Source of the DNA: Sphingobium sp. D43FB
GTDB lineage: Bacteria > Pseudomonadota > Alphaproteobacteria > Sphingomonadales > Sphingomonadaceae
Reading direction: 5' to 3'
Length of the DNA stretch: 64,000 nucleotides
NCBI RefSeq assembly: GCF_002312805.1
Contig: NZ_NMUA01000011.1
Location: 90,814-154,813 of the forward strand
Shown here in pieces: positions 38,084 through 45,810 of this stretch (positions are counted from its first letter, which is position 1; every line of letters starts with the position of its first letter). The notes below the pieces were generated by a model, which was not told the origin of the DNA, made no database searches, and worked only from the letters and a program-made list of their open reading frames with translations. Made by a program: the position numbers and the translations under genes.

Positions 38084-38168
38084 CACCTGTCCCACGTCCG
38101 TTCGAAAAGGAATATGCTGGCTTTTCCCTTGCCCCAGCCGCGCGGCGCTGACAACCGCTTAGCGCGTG

Positions 38169-38309
38169 TTTGGAAATGCGCAAAAGGGCGCATTTCAAAG
38201 TCCGCACCGGCCCTCACCCCCACCCGGCCACCCATATGATACTGCCGTTGGGTGGCCGGGTGGGTGTGAGGGCCGGTGCGGAAGAATGCGCGAAGGCGCA
38301 TTCCCAAAT
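38169..38309. repeat. Nested inverted repeat (34-bp arms) upstream of the NDUFA9-like gene
   Basis: The arms 38201-38234 and 38249-38282 are reverse complements with one mismatch in 34 and a 14-nt spacer. Outside them, two smaller hairpins of related sequence (AAATGCGC with GCGCATTT on the left, AATGCGC with GCGCATT on the right) mirror each other, so the whole 141-bp element is nearly symmetrical. It separates the TMEM165-family gene from the NDUFA9-like gene. It looks like a miniature palindromic element inserted between genes and may also end the transporter transcript. Confidence 0.85.
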
Positions 38310-38316
38310 AAACGTC

Positions 38317-38901
38317 TTACCCGATCCAGCCCTGAAGATCCGCGATCATCCACAGGCCAAGGATCAGGAACAGCAGCGCTGCGCCGACCTGCAATGCGCG
38401 CATCGGGATTTTTTTCGCCAGCGCTTCGCCGAACAATACAGCCGGGACATTGGCGACCATCATGCCCAGCGTCGTGCCCATCGTCACGGCAAGCAGATTG
38501 TCGAACCGCGCGCCGAGCGCAATCGTCGCCACCTGCGTCTTGTCGCCCATCTCGACCAGGAAGAAAGCGATGAGGGTGGTCATGAACACGCCTGCGCCGG
38601 ATGGTGCCTTGAGCGGTTCATCCTCGTCGATCGTGTCAGGCACCAGGGTCCAGGCGGCCATGGCGATGAAGCTGATCGCCACCGCATAGCGGAACCAGCC
38701 TTGCGTCAATATGCCAGCGATCGAATGGCCAAGCAGCGCGGCGAGGAAATGGTTGGCCAGCGTCGCGAACAGGATGCCCAAGATGATCGGCACCGGCTTT
38801 CGAAAGCGGGTGGCGAGCAACATGGCGAGCAACTGCGTCTTGTCGCCCATTTCGGCGAGCGCAACGAGGGCGGAGGAGGTGAGCAGGGCTTCCATCAGCA
38901 T
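38317..38901 (-). CDS. TMEM165/GDT1-family cation transporter, probable Mn2+ exporter
   Basis: A 194-residue membrane protein of UPF0016 with the two signature motifs of the family, LAEMGDKTQLLA in the first half and FLVEMGDKTQVATIA in the second, each beginning a hydrophobic repeat. Bacterial members preceded by yybP-ykoY riboswitches (MneA) export manganese, and the leader of this gene contains that riboswitch, which strongly supports Mn2+ export. The ATG at 38901 is preceded by a long GC-rich leader. An alternative ATG lies two codons in. Confidence 0.9.
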   Translation of the reverse strand: MLMEALLTSSALVALAEMGDKTQLLAMLLATRFRKPVPIILGILFATLANHFLAALLGHSIAGILTQGWFRYAVAISFIAMAAWTLVPDTIDEDEPLKAPSGAGVFMTTLIAFFLVEMGDKTQVATIALGARFDNLLAVTMGTTLGMMVANVPAVLFGEALAKKIPMRALQVGAALLFLILGLWMIADLQGWIG

Positions 38902-38975
38902 CTATCCGGGGCCGGGCGGAGTGAAGGACGCAATGCCACCGGCGCTCCCCGCCCGGCCGGGCATGGAACGTCGAT

Positions 38976-39094
38976 GCCATTGGTCTCGCCTTACGCGGAC
39001 ATACCCGCGTCCCTCATGCCATGACCTCTCGGCCAAATATGTTGACATAAGGCCCGTCCCTATAGGTGGAACGGCTGGCTACTCCCCAGATGAC
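38976..39094 (-). ncRNA. yybP-ykoY manganese riboswitch
   Basis: The minus-strand leader of the TMEM165-family gene has the conserved parts of the yybP-ykoY aptamer in order: GGGGAGTAGCC (39087-39077), then GTCAACATA further on, then a hairpin ACGCGG/CCGCGT, then GGCGAGACC (38990-38982), and a closing segment that can pair with the 5' end. The GGGGAGUA and GCGAGACC elements form the two facing loops that bind Mn2+. Downstream (38902-38975) GC-rich segments, including CCGGGCGG and its near-complement CTCCGCCCGG, can form a hairpin close to the start codon and are the likely expression platform. Mn2+ binding should release this and switch the exporter on. Confidence 0.87.
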
Positions 39095-39134
39095 GGGTCG
39101 TGCTTAGGTCAAAGACGCAATTTGTGCAAGACGC

Positions 39135-39536
39135 TTAGGGTTCGCCACGGCTTTGCTGCATGCGCCGCTCGGCAAACCATTGTTCCAGCATCTTGGCGGT
39201 GCAGCCGGTTGCGCCATTGGCCCCGTTGACCGAACAGCTGTTGGGCAGGTTCTGCCGTTGCACGCCCTCCATCGTCGCGACCTGGCTACCCCAGCCGGGG
39301 CCGCCCGATACGGCTGGCTTTTCGCGCAGCTTCTTGGGGATGCGATAACGCTCCGCCTCGGGCTTGCGCGCGCATACGACGATTTCGTCGCCTTCACCTT
39401 GCGGGCAGGGATCGTCGCCATAAACGAGCAGATTGATGGTGCGCTCAGGCGGCGGCTCCGCCTGCGCGAGGGCAGGCGACGAGAGCAGCGGGGTCAGCAG
39501 CAGGCCGACAAGGGGAAGCACGACATAAGGTCGCAT
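39135..39536 (-). CDS. Secreted small Cys-containing protein, unknown (paralogue A)
   Basis: A 133-residue protein with a signal peptide (VVLPLVGLLLTPLLSSPALA). The mature part has a conserved block GDEIVVCARKPEAERYRIP and a C-terminal Cys pair (CSVNGANGATGC). The block is nearly identical in the next gene (39627-40166), so the two are tandem paralogues. This type of short secreted protein is common in sphingomonads; its function is unknown. It may share its promoter region with the riboswitch leader, which starts about 40 bp downstream. Confidence 0.75.
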   Translation of the reverse strand: MRPYVVLPLVGLLLTPLLSSPALAQAEPPPERTINLLVYGDDPCPQGEGDEIVVCARKPEAERYRIPKKLREKPAVSGGPGWGSQVATMEGVQRQNLPNSCSVNGANGATGCTAKMLEQWFAERRMQQSRGEP

Positions 39537-39626
39537 AGGGTCAATTCCTTCATGCCCCTGTATGAACCGGGGGTGCCCAAATCCCCGGCTGGTCGGTTTT
39601 AAGACGCCGACCGATATGCGAAACCG

Positions 39627-40166
39627 TCAGGGTTGCGCCGGGCCGGTGCCCTGTTGCTGCGCGGCCTTTTCCTCAGCCTTCACCCGTGCCTCGATTTCTT
39701 CGCTGTCCGCATCGATCGTGGACAGGCGCTTCGCGCGCTCAGCCTCGACCAGATCCTTCCAACTGGCATTGTCGAGCGCCTGACGCTCGGCCTTGGCGAG
39801 CCGGGCGAGTTGAGCAAAACAACCGGTCGCCCCGCCGCCGCCCGATGGCGAGCAGCTTTCCGTGCCGGAGCGTCCGACATATTCCATCGAGCGTACCCGT
39901 TCGCCCCAGGCCTGGTTGCTCGGCTTGTTGGGGTCGCCGCGCAGCGGTTCGGGGATACGATAGCGTTCCGCTTCGCCCTTGCGCGCGCAGACGACGATTT
40001 CGTCGCCCTGGCTGGGCGGGCAAGCATCCTCGCCATAGACGATGACGATATTGACCTTCTCGTTATTCGGGTCGGTTACGGCGGTTGGCGCGGTCGGCTG
40101 TTGCGACATGGCGGGGACGGCGGCGGCCAGCAGCGCCAGGGCTGCAATCATCGGGGTCTTGGTCAT
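39627..40166 (-). CDS. Secreted small Cys-containing protein, unknown (paralogue B)
   Basis: A 179-residue protein with a signal peptide (MIAALALLAAAVPAMSQQ). It shares with its neighbour the pattern YGEDACPPSQGDEIVVCARK and RYRIPEPLR, and a Cys pair in CSPSGGGGATGC. It has an extra charged C-terminal helix (about 60 residues rich in Glu/Lys/Ala, likely coiled coil) that paralogue A lacks. It lies 13 bp downstream of coq7 on the same strand. Function unknown. Confidence 0.72.
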   Translation of the reverse strand: MTKTPMIAALALLAAAVPAMSQQPTAPTAVTDPNNEKVNIVIVYGEDACPPSQGDEIVVCARKGEAERYRIPEPLRGDPNKPSNQAWGERVRSMEYVGRSGTESCSPSGGGGATGCFAQLARLAKAERQALDNASWKDLVEAERAKRLSTIDADSEEIEARVKAEEKAAQQQGTGPAQP

Positions 40167-40179
40167 TCGTCCGTCCTTT

Positions 40180-40734
40180 TCAGATGCGCTTCGACAGCGC
40201 GATGGCGGCCCGGCATCCCAGACGGATCGCGCCAGATAACAGGGGGTAGGCCGGTGCCTGTTCCGCGCCATGCGCCAGCGCGGCGTCACGATGCTCGACT
40301 TCCTCTGCCTGGAAATCCGCGATGGCCTCGGAGAGTTCCGCATCATCGGTGCCGATCTGCTCCAACTGCTCGGCATAATGGCGGTCGATCTCGGTTTCGA
40401 TGGCGGCAGTGCAGGCCATGGCGGCTTTCGGGCCGATCGCGGCAGTGACGGCACCAAGCGCGAAGCCTGCGACATTCCAGATCGGCGACAAGGCCGTGGG
40501 GCGCACGCCGCGCCGGGCGATCATGGCGTCGAACGTCGCGCGATGCCGTTCCTCCTGCGCGGCCATGCCCGCGATGATGCGGGCATAGGGGTGGCGGTCG
40601 CCCATCACCGCCAACTGCCCGGCATAGATGCGGGTCGCGCCATATTCGCCTGCCTGATCGACACGCAGCATGGAGTCGCGCGCGCCATCGGGCAAGCGCT
40701 GGCCGGGACGGGGAAAGTCGTTCGATCCGCTCAT
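40180..40734 (-). CDS. coq7: Demethoxyubiquinone hydroxylase (Coq7)
   Basis: Di-iron monooxygenase for the last hydroxylation in ubiquinone biosynthesis. In 184 residues the six ligands of the carboxylate-bridged di-iron site are visible: Glu in RVDQAGEYGA, EERHR, Glu in TAAIETEIDRHY and EEVEHRD. The length matches the short bacterial Coq7 form. It overlaps dsbB by 4 bp, giving a coupled dsbB-coq7 unit as seen in other sphingomonads. Confidence 0.94.
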   Translation of the reverse strand: MSGSNDFPRPGQRLPDGARDSMLRVDQAGEYGATRIYAGQLAVMGDRHPYARIIAGMAAQEERHRATFDAMIARRGVRPTALSPIWNVAGFALGAVTAAIGPKAAMACTAAIETEIDRHYAEQLEQIGTDDAELSEAIADFQAEEVEHRDAALAHGAEQAPAYPLLSGAIRLGCRAAIALSKRI

Positions 40735-41225
40735 GCGTGACGTCCCTTCTTGCTTAGCAGTGCCAAGATGGCGACCGCGCCACCCAGCGACAAGAGGCCA
40801 TTATAGCCTGCGAGCGAGATGCCCAGCAGGCTCCATGGCGCAACGTCGCAGCGGGTGATCGGCGTCGCCATGATCTGGGTCAATATGTCCGACGCGCTGC
40901 CGCCGGTCGGGGTAGTGGAGCAGGCGGTCAGACCCTCCCACCAGCCATATTCGACCCCGGCATGAAACAGGCCGATGCCACCGCTGACCGCAATGGCCAT
41001 GGCGGCGAGTGCGATGAAGGCAGCGCTGGTCCGGGGCGTCGCCTTCGTCACGAAGGCCAGCAAGGCGAGCGGGATCGCCGCTATATGCGGATAACGCTGC
41101 CACCAGCACATTTCGCACGGGTGCAGACCGCCAATATATTGGGAGGCGTAGGCGCCGCCCAACAGGGCGACGGGCAGCAACAGCGCGAGGGCGCGGGCAA
41201 GGGGGAGTCTGCTCATCACCCCCAC
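40731..41225 (-). CDS. dsbB: Disulfide bond formation protein B
   Basis: Inner-membrane protein that reoxidizes the periplasmic thiol oxidase DsbA and passes electrons to quinones. The 164-residue protein has four hydrophobic segments, the first redox pair in HPCEMCWWQRYPH, and a second pair of Cys in the loop between residues about 95 and 125 (TACSTTPTG and ITRCDVAPW). The topology and motif order match DsbB. Confidence 0.93.
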   Translation of the reverse strand: MGVMSRLPLARALALLLPVALLGGAYASQYIGGLHPCEMCWWQRYPHIAAIPLALLAFVTKATPRTSAAFIALAAMAIAVSGGIGLFHAGVEYGWWEGLTACSTTPTGGSASDILTQIMATPITRCDVAPWSLLGISLAGYNGLLSLGGAVAILALLSKKGRHA

Positions 41226-41281
41226 TTAGACACGCCCGCACCTTTCGTCATGCTGAACTTGCGTGCCCAGCCAGGCGCGCG

Positions 41282-42634
41282 TTACTTCGCCCCCGGCTTG
41301 CGTGCCGCGACCTGCGCCTGGGCGATCGTCGCGCCTGGCGTGCTGGCAAGGCGCGCGATCGTTTTGAGCGCATAGTCGAGTTGGAAATCCTCGACGCCCT
41401 GCTTTTTCAGCTCCTCGGCCGTCATGGTGAAGCGCGGATCGTCCTTCGCATCTTCTTCCAGCGCCTTATCGTCGGTCTTGATCTCGTTGATCAGATGACG
41501 GCGCAGGTCGCTTTCGCGATATTTCGGCCGGTTCTTGTAATCGGGATCGGACAATTGCGGCACGCGGATGTCGGGCTGGATGCCGCCTTCCTGCACGCTG
41601 CGACCCGATGGCGTATAATAGCGCGCGGTGGTCAGCTTGAGCGCGCTGGTGTTGCTGAGCGGCAGCATCGTCTGCACGCTGCCCTTGCCGAAGCTGCGTT
41701 CGCCCATCACCAGGCCGCGATGCTGGTCCTGCAAGGCGCCTGCGACGATTTCGGAGGCGGAGGCCGAGCCTGCGTCCACCAACACGATCACCGGCAAGCC
41801 CTTGGCGTCGTCACCGGGCTTGGCATAATAGCGCTCGACATCGCCCTTGGCCCGGCCGCGCTGCGACACGATTTCGCCGCGTTCCAGGAAAATGTCGCTG
41901 ACGGCCACCGCTTCGTCCAGCAATCCGCCCGGATTGGAGCGCATGTCGAGGACATAGCCGGTGGGCTTGTGGCCGAGCGATTTGTCGATGCTGCGGATCG
42001 CCTGGCGCACGTCGGCCCCGGTATTGGCCGAGAAGCTGACGATGTTGATGACGCCGATATTATTCTTCACTTCCCATTTGACGGGCTTCAACTGAATGAT
42101 CTCGCGCGTCAGCGTCAGGTCGATCGGCTTGTCGCGGCCCGCGCGCACGATGGTCAGCTTGAGCGCGGTGCCCGGCGCACCACGCATCTTGTCGACCGCT
42201 TCGTCCAGCGTGCCGCCATAGATGAGTTGTCCATCGATATGGGTGATATAGTCGCCGGCCTTGATACCCGCGCGCCAGGCCGGGGTGTCCTGCGTCGGTG
42301 CGATGACCTTGACCGCGCCATCTTCCTGCGTGACCGACAGGCCAAGGCCGCCATAGCTGCCCTCGGTCTGGGTGCGCAGATTCTGGAAATCGCGCGCGTC
42401 GAGGAAGCTGCTGTGCGGATCGAGGCTGGCCAGCATCCCGTCGATCGCGCCCTTGATCAGCTTTTCATCGTCGACCTTTTCGACATAATCGCTGCGGACC
42501 TTCTGGAACACGTCCATGAATTCATCGAGCGCCTTGTAGCTCGATGCTTCCCCCGCCGCGAAGGTCGCGGTGGCGGCGGGAATGAGCGCAAGCGCCCCAA
42601 GCGCAAGCGCGCCATGGAGAAAGGTCGATTTCAT
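41282..42634 (-). CDS. ctpA: Carboxy-terminal processing protease, S41 family
   Basis: Periplasmic serine peptidase with Ser-Lys dyad. The 450-residue protein has a signal peptide (FLHGALALGALALIPAATA), a PDZ domain (about residues 85-170, with GLGLSVTQEDGAVKVIAP), and the catalytic region containing VLVDAGSASASEIVAGAL (nucleophile Ser) and GERSFGKGSVQTMLPL (Lys). The start at 42634 has an AAGGA site at ideal spacing; ATGs at 42640 and 42658 are alternatives. It is next to the EnvC-family gene, as in many alphaproteobacteria, where both act in cell-wall remodelling. Confidence 0.94.
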   Translation of the reverse strand: MKSTFLHGALALGALALIPAATATFAAGEASSYKALDEFMDVFQKVRSDYVEKVDDEKLIKGAIDGMLASLDPHSSFLDARDFQNLRTQTEGSYGGLGLSVTQEDGAVKVIAPTQDTPAWRAGIKAGDYITHIDGQLIYGGTLDEAVDKMRGAPGTALKLTIVRAGRDKPIDLTLTREIIQLKPVKWEVKNNIGVINIVSFSANTGADVRQAIRSIDKSLGHKPTGYVLDMRSNPGGLLDEAVAVSDIFLERGEIVSQRGRAKGDVERYYAKPGDDAKGLPVIVLVDAGSASASEIVAGALQDQHRGLVMGERSFGKGSVQTMLPLSNTSALKLTTARYYTPSGRSVQEGGIQPDIRVPQLSDPDYKNRPKYRESDLRRHLINEIKTDDKALEEDAKDDPRFTMTAEELKKQGVEDFQLDYALKTIARLASTPGATIAQAQVAARKPGAK

Positions 42635-42752
42635 GGGCATCCTTGATTCCGGCATCATCGTCCCGTCATAAGCCGATTCGCGTTCCGACGCAAAAGCGCG
42701 CTTCGACCAATGTCGCGCAGTATCGATGAGCGTCGGGTTAATGGGAGTTTTG

Positions 42753-43988
42753 TCACCCCAAGCCCACTAGCGGCACGATGTCCACCGGACGGCCGTTGCG
42801 GCGTAGTTCAATCGTCACCGTCGGGCGGCCCTGGCCGGTGATGCCGACGGGGTCGCCCTGACGCACCGTATCGCCGACCTGTGCGGTGACGCGGTGGAGG
42901 CCGGTGATCAGGGTAGTCCAGCCCTGGCCATGGTCGATGATGAGGATCTGGCCATAGCCGCGATAGGGGCCAGCAAAGGCAACGCGCCCTGCGGTCGGCG
43001 CGACGGTCTGGGCGCCGGGCTGTGTGACGAGGCTGAGGCCGCGTGATCGCACGCCGCCGTCATTCACTTCGCCCATGCCGGTCACGAGTTGGCCGATGAC
43101 GGGCAGGCGGTAGGGCGGCGGCCCGCCTGCTGCGCGGGCTGTTTCGGGTGCGGGTGTGCCCGTCTGATCCGGGCGGGCGGGGCGAAGCAGCGGGCCGGGG
43201 AGGGCGGCGAGCCGTTCGCGCAGGTCGCCTGCTTCCTCCAGCCTGTCCATCAGATCGACAATGTCGCGCGCCCGTTCGCCCAGCGCCAGCGCGCGTTCGC
43301 TTTCAAGGCCTGCATTGGCGCGATAGTCGCGCGCGGCGACGCGCTTTTGTGCCTCCAGCGCGGCGAGTGCCGCCTGGCGTTCGCGGCGGTCGGCCTGCGC
43401 CTGGGTCAGCGCACCGGCGGCCTGCTGCGCGGTCGCGCGCAGGGCGCGACTGCGGGCAAGTTCGGCGCGCAGCCCGGCTGTGCGTTGCTGGATGACCGGC
43501 AAGATCTGCCCCAGCACTGCGCGCATATGGACCGCGTCGGTCACCGATCCGGGCTGCACCAGCGCCAGCGCCAGCGGGCGGCGGGCCATCATCTGCAGTG
43601 CGGCGGTCAGGCGCACAACCGGCTCCTGCCGCGCCGCCAGCCGCGCCGCCTGGGCACGCTGCATGCGGGCGATGATGGCGATGCGGGCCTGTGCCGCTTG
43701 AATATCGGCCTCGGCCTGCTGGATACGCGCGGCGGTGGCGGCGGCGCGGCGGCGCGCCTGCTCGGCGTCGTCGCGCGCCGCGCTGGCCTGTTGCTCCAGC
43801 CGGGCGGAGCGATCGCGCGCTTCGTCGGACTGGCGGCGGGCGGCCTTGAGCGCGGCCTGTTCCTGCGCCAGCGTGGTGCCTGCAGTGCCGGGCAGAATGA
43901 TCGCGGCATCGTCGGCCGCGGGCAAGCGCGTGGCGGCCAGCGCTACAAGGGCGAGCAGCCCGCCGGTGATGATCGCCCCCCGTTTCAC
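42753..43988 (-). CDS. envC: Murein hydrolase activator EnvC-type protein (M23 domain)
   Basis: Periplasmic coiled-coil protein with a C-terminal LytM/M23 domain that activates amidases at the division septum. An N-terminal membrane segment is followed by about 230 residues of Ala/Arg/Gln-rich coiled coil (repeated heptads from EQAALKAARRQSDEARDR). The M23 domain contains GRVAFAGPYRGYGQILIIDHG and QVGDTVRQGDPVGITG. The start GTG at 43988 has an AAGGGT site at 7 nt; an in-frame ATG at 44024 would overlap rlmH by 32 bp. At 43988 the gap to rlmH is 4 bp. Whether the domain is catalytically dead, as in EnvC, needs alignment. Confidence 0.88.
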   Translation of the reverse strand: MKRGAIITGGLLALVALAATRLPAADDAAIILPGTAGTTLAQEQAALKAARRQSDEARDRSARLEQQASAARDDAEQARRRAAATAARIQQAEADIQAAQARIAIIARMQRAQAARLAARQEPVVRLTAALQMMARRPLALALVQPGSVTDAVHMRAVLGQILPVIQQRTAGLRAELARSRALRATAQQAAGALTQAQADRRERQAALAALEAQKRVAARDYRANAGLESERALALGERARDIVDLMDRLEEAGDLRERLAALPGPLLRPARPDQTGTPAPETARAAGGPPPYRLPVIGQLVTGMGEVNDGGVRSRGLSLVTQPGAQTVAPTAGRVAFAGPYRGYGQILIIDHGQGWTTLITGLHRVTAQVGDTVRQGDPVGITGQGRPTVTIELRRNGRPVDIVPLVGLG

Positions 43989-43992
43989 GCCG

Positions 43993-44415
43993 CTACCCTT
44001 CGCGATGATAGGGGTGGTTGGCAAGGATGGAGCAGGCGCGCCACAATTGTTCGGCCAGCATCGCGCGGGCCATCATATGCGGCCAGGTCATCGCGCCGAA
44101 TGCGATCAGCAGGTCGGCATTGGCCCGGTCGGCGTCGTCGAATCCATCCGCCGCGCCGATCAGGAAGCGGCATTCGCGGGTGCCCGCGTCGCGCCAGCCT
44201 TCCAGCCGCCGGGCGAACTCCATCGAGCCAAGCTGCCGCCCTTTTTCATCGAGCATCACCGTTACAGTGCCGGGCGCGGCAGGCGGCAGCTTGCCGCCCC
44301 GGTCGGGCATTTCGGTGATCTTGTGCGGCATGGTCAACCGCCTGGCATAGCGGTCGACCAGATCGGCTTCGGGCGTTCGCCCTATTTTCCCGCGCGCGAT
44401 GATGTGGAGGAGCAT
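43993..44415 (-). CDS. rlmH: 23S rRNA (pseudouridine1915-N3)-methyltransferase
   Basis: SPOUT-class methyltransferase that methylates pseudouridine 1915 in helix 69 of 23S rRNA. The 140-residue protein opens with MLLHIIARGKIG and has the SAM-binding knot motifs FLIGAADGFDD and MTWPHMMARAMLAEQLWRA, ending in the invariant HPYHREG. It is preceded by rsfS on the same strand, a conserved pair. Confidence 0.96.
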   Translation of the reverse strand: MLLHIIARGKIGRTPEADLVDRYARRLTMPHKITEMPDRGGKLPPAAPGTVTVMLDEKGRQLGSMEFARRLEGWRDAGTRECRFLIGAADGFDDADRANADLLIAFGAMTWPHMMARAMLAEQLWRACSILANHPYHREG

Positions 44416-44456
44416 GGCGCTCCTCCTAGTCCGTCGTCACTCGGCTGTCGAAGGGT

Positions 44457-44846
44457 TCAGGCTGTCCCTGCAACCGGTGCATCGACAAAGCCCCACATGC
44501 GTTCCAGATTGTAGAAGCTGCGCACTTCGGGCTTGAAGAGATGGACGATCACGTCGCCCGCGTCGATCAGCACCCAGTCGGCGACCGGCAGCCCTTCGAC
44601 CCGTGCCGAACGGCCGGTTTCCTTCTTGATCCGTTCGGCCAGATGCTGGGCGATCGCCGCGACCTGACGCGACGAACGGCCGCTCGCGATCACCATATAA
44701 TCGGCGATGCTGCTCTTGCCTTCCAGGGGGATGGAGATGGTTTCCTGCGCCTGGTCGTCGTCGAGCGACTGCATGACGAGGGCGTGCAGGGCGGCCACGC
44801 TATCGGCCGATGCGGCCGTGTCGTTGGCGGGGTGGGGTCTGGTCAA
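44457..44846 (-). CDS. rsfS: Ribosome silencing factor RsfS
   Basis: Binds L14 on the large subunit and blocks 30S joining when nutrients are low. The 129-residue protein has the family core SIADYMVIASGRSSRQVAAI and the motif WVLIDAGDVIVHLF. It is encoded 12 bp downstream of nadD, a conserved nadD-rsfS-rlmH order. Confidence 0.96.
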   Translation of the reverse strand: MTRPHPANDTAASADSVAALHALVMQSLDDDQAQETISIPLEGKSSIADYMVIASGRSSRQVAAIAQHLAERIKKETGRSARVEGLPVADWVLIDAGDVIVHLFKPEVRSFYNLERMWGFVDAPVAGTA

Positions 44847-44858
44847 AAAGGCTCCATT

Positions 44859-45488
44859 CTAGATCACTAACCGGCGCGTGAGCGGATCTCGCGCACACGA
44901 TGTTTCATATTCGCGATGCCAGAGGGGGTCCGCCTGCCGAAGCAGGGTCGCCGATCTTGGATCAGGGCGAAAGCGCAAAAGCACGAGCGCCGGTGGTCTC
45001 CAATTCGTCCAGTCTGCACTCTGGCGCGGGGACCGGACGAAGCGCCGCAGCCAGCTCATGGCCGCAGAGCCATAGGCAGCGCTATCATAGCCTGGACGGG
45101 CGATTACGGCAATGGGCATTTGCCGGGCGATGCCGCGCCAGTCGCGCCAATCGCCAAATTGCGCCAGATTATCGGCCCCCATCAGCCAGATGAAGCGGTT
45201 TTTGGGGTAGCGGCGAGTGACGGCGCGCAACGTGTCGATGGTGTAGCGGGTGCCAAGCCGCGCCTCGATCGAGGTTGCGCGAATCGGTGCGCGGCGGGCG
45301 ATCTGCTGGGCGTGGGCCAGCCGGGCGGGGAGGGGGGCCATGCCCGCGCGCGGCTTGAGCGGATTGCCAGGCGAAACGAGCCACCAGACTTCGTCCAGGC
45401 CAAGCGCCTTGGCCGCGAACAGCGATATGGCGCGATGGCCGCCATGGGCGGGATTGAAGGAGCCGCCTAGCAGGCCGATCTTTGTCAT
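44859..45488 (-). CDS. nadD: Nicotinate-nucleotide adenylyltransferase
   Basis: Adenylates nicotinate mononucleotide to deamido-NAD. The 209-residue protein has the nucleotidyltransferase motif GLLGGSFNPAHGGH at the N-terminus, WLVSPGNPLKP, and RFIWLMGADNLAQF. The start at 45488 (MTKIGLLGG) matches family alignments; ATGs at 45500 and 45524 are upstream in frame. Confidence 0.95.
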   Translation of the reverse strand: MTKIGLLGGSFNPAHGGHRAISLFAAKALGLDEVWWLVSPGNPLKPRAGMAPLPARLAHAQQIARRAPIRATSIEARLGTRYTIDTLRAVTRRYPKNRFIWLMGADNLAQFGDWRDWRGIARQMPIAVIARPGYDSAAYGSAAMSWLRRFVRSPRQSADWTNWRPPALVLLRFRPDPRSATLLRQADPLWHREYETSCARDPLTRRLVI

Positions 45489-45541
45489 GGCTCTTGCCAT
45501 GCCAGCGGAGAAGCAGGGGGGCAAGAGACGGGCAGCGCGCC

Positions 45542-45715
45542 TTAGCAGCTGAGCGCCGCCTTATGCGGCATGGGATAGGGGATGCGATCCAGTTTGGCGA
45601 TGAGGTCGGCAAAGGGATGATCGGCTTCAACCTGTCTCGGCCGACGTGGCATGTCCGGTTCGACAGGCACCGCGCGCGACGGCGGCGCACGCCTAAAGAT
45701 CAATCGCTTCCACAT
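45542..45715 (-). CDS. Small basic protein, unknown
   Basis: A 57-residue open frame (MWKRLIFRRAPPSRAV...) between rmuC and nadD on the same strand. It has a GGAGA ribosome site about 7 nt before the ATG. The N-terminal third is strongly basic, the rest contains PFADLIAKLDRIPYPMP. Nothing else explains this interval, and the ribosome site supports it. Function unknown. Confidence 0.5.
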   Translation of the reverse strand: MWKRLIFRRAPPSRAVPVEPDMPRRPRQVEADHPFADLIAKLDRIPYPMPHKAALSC

Positions 45716-45810
45716 GGATAGTCTCCGACCCTTGTCTCTCAACCCTTACGGCTTTGATTTTCAAGGCTTCATGAAAGAGACGCAGGCGGAGGGTGGTTGG
45801 TTCCGTGGCG

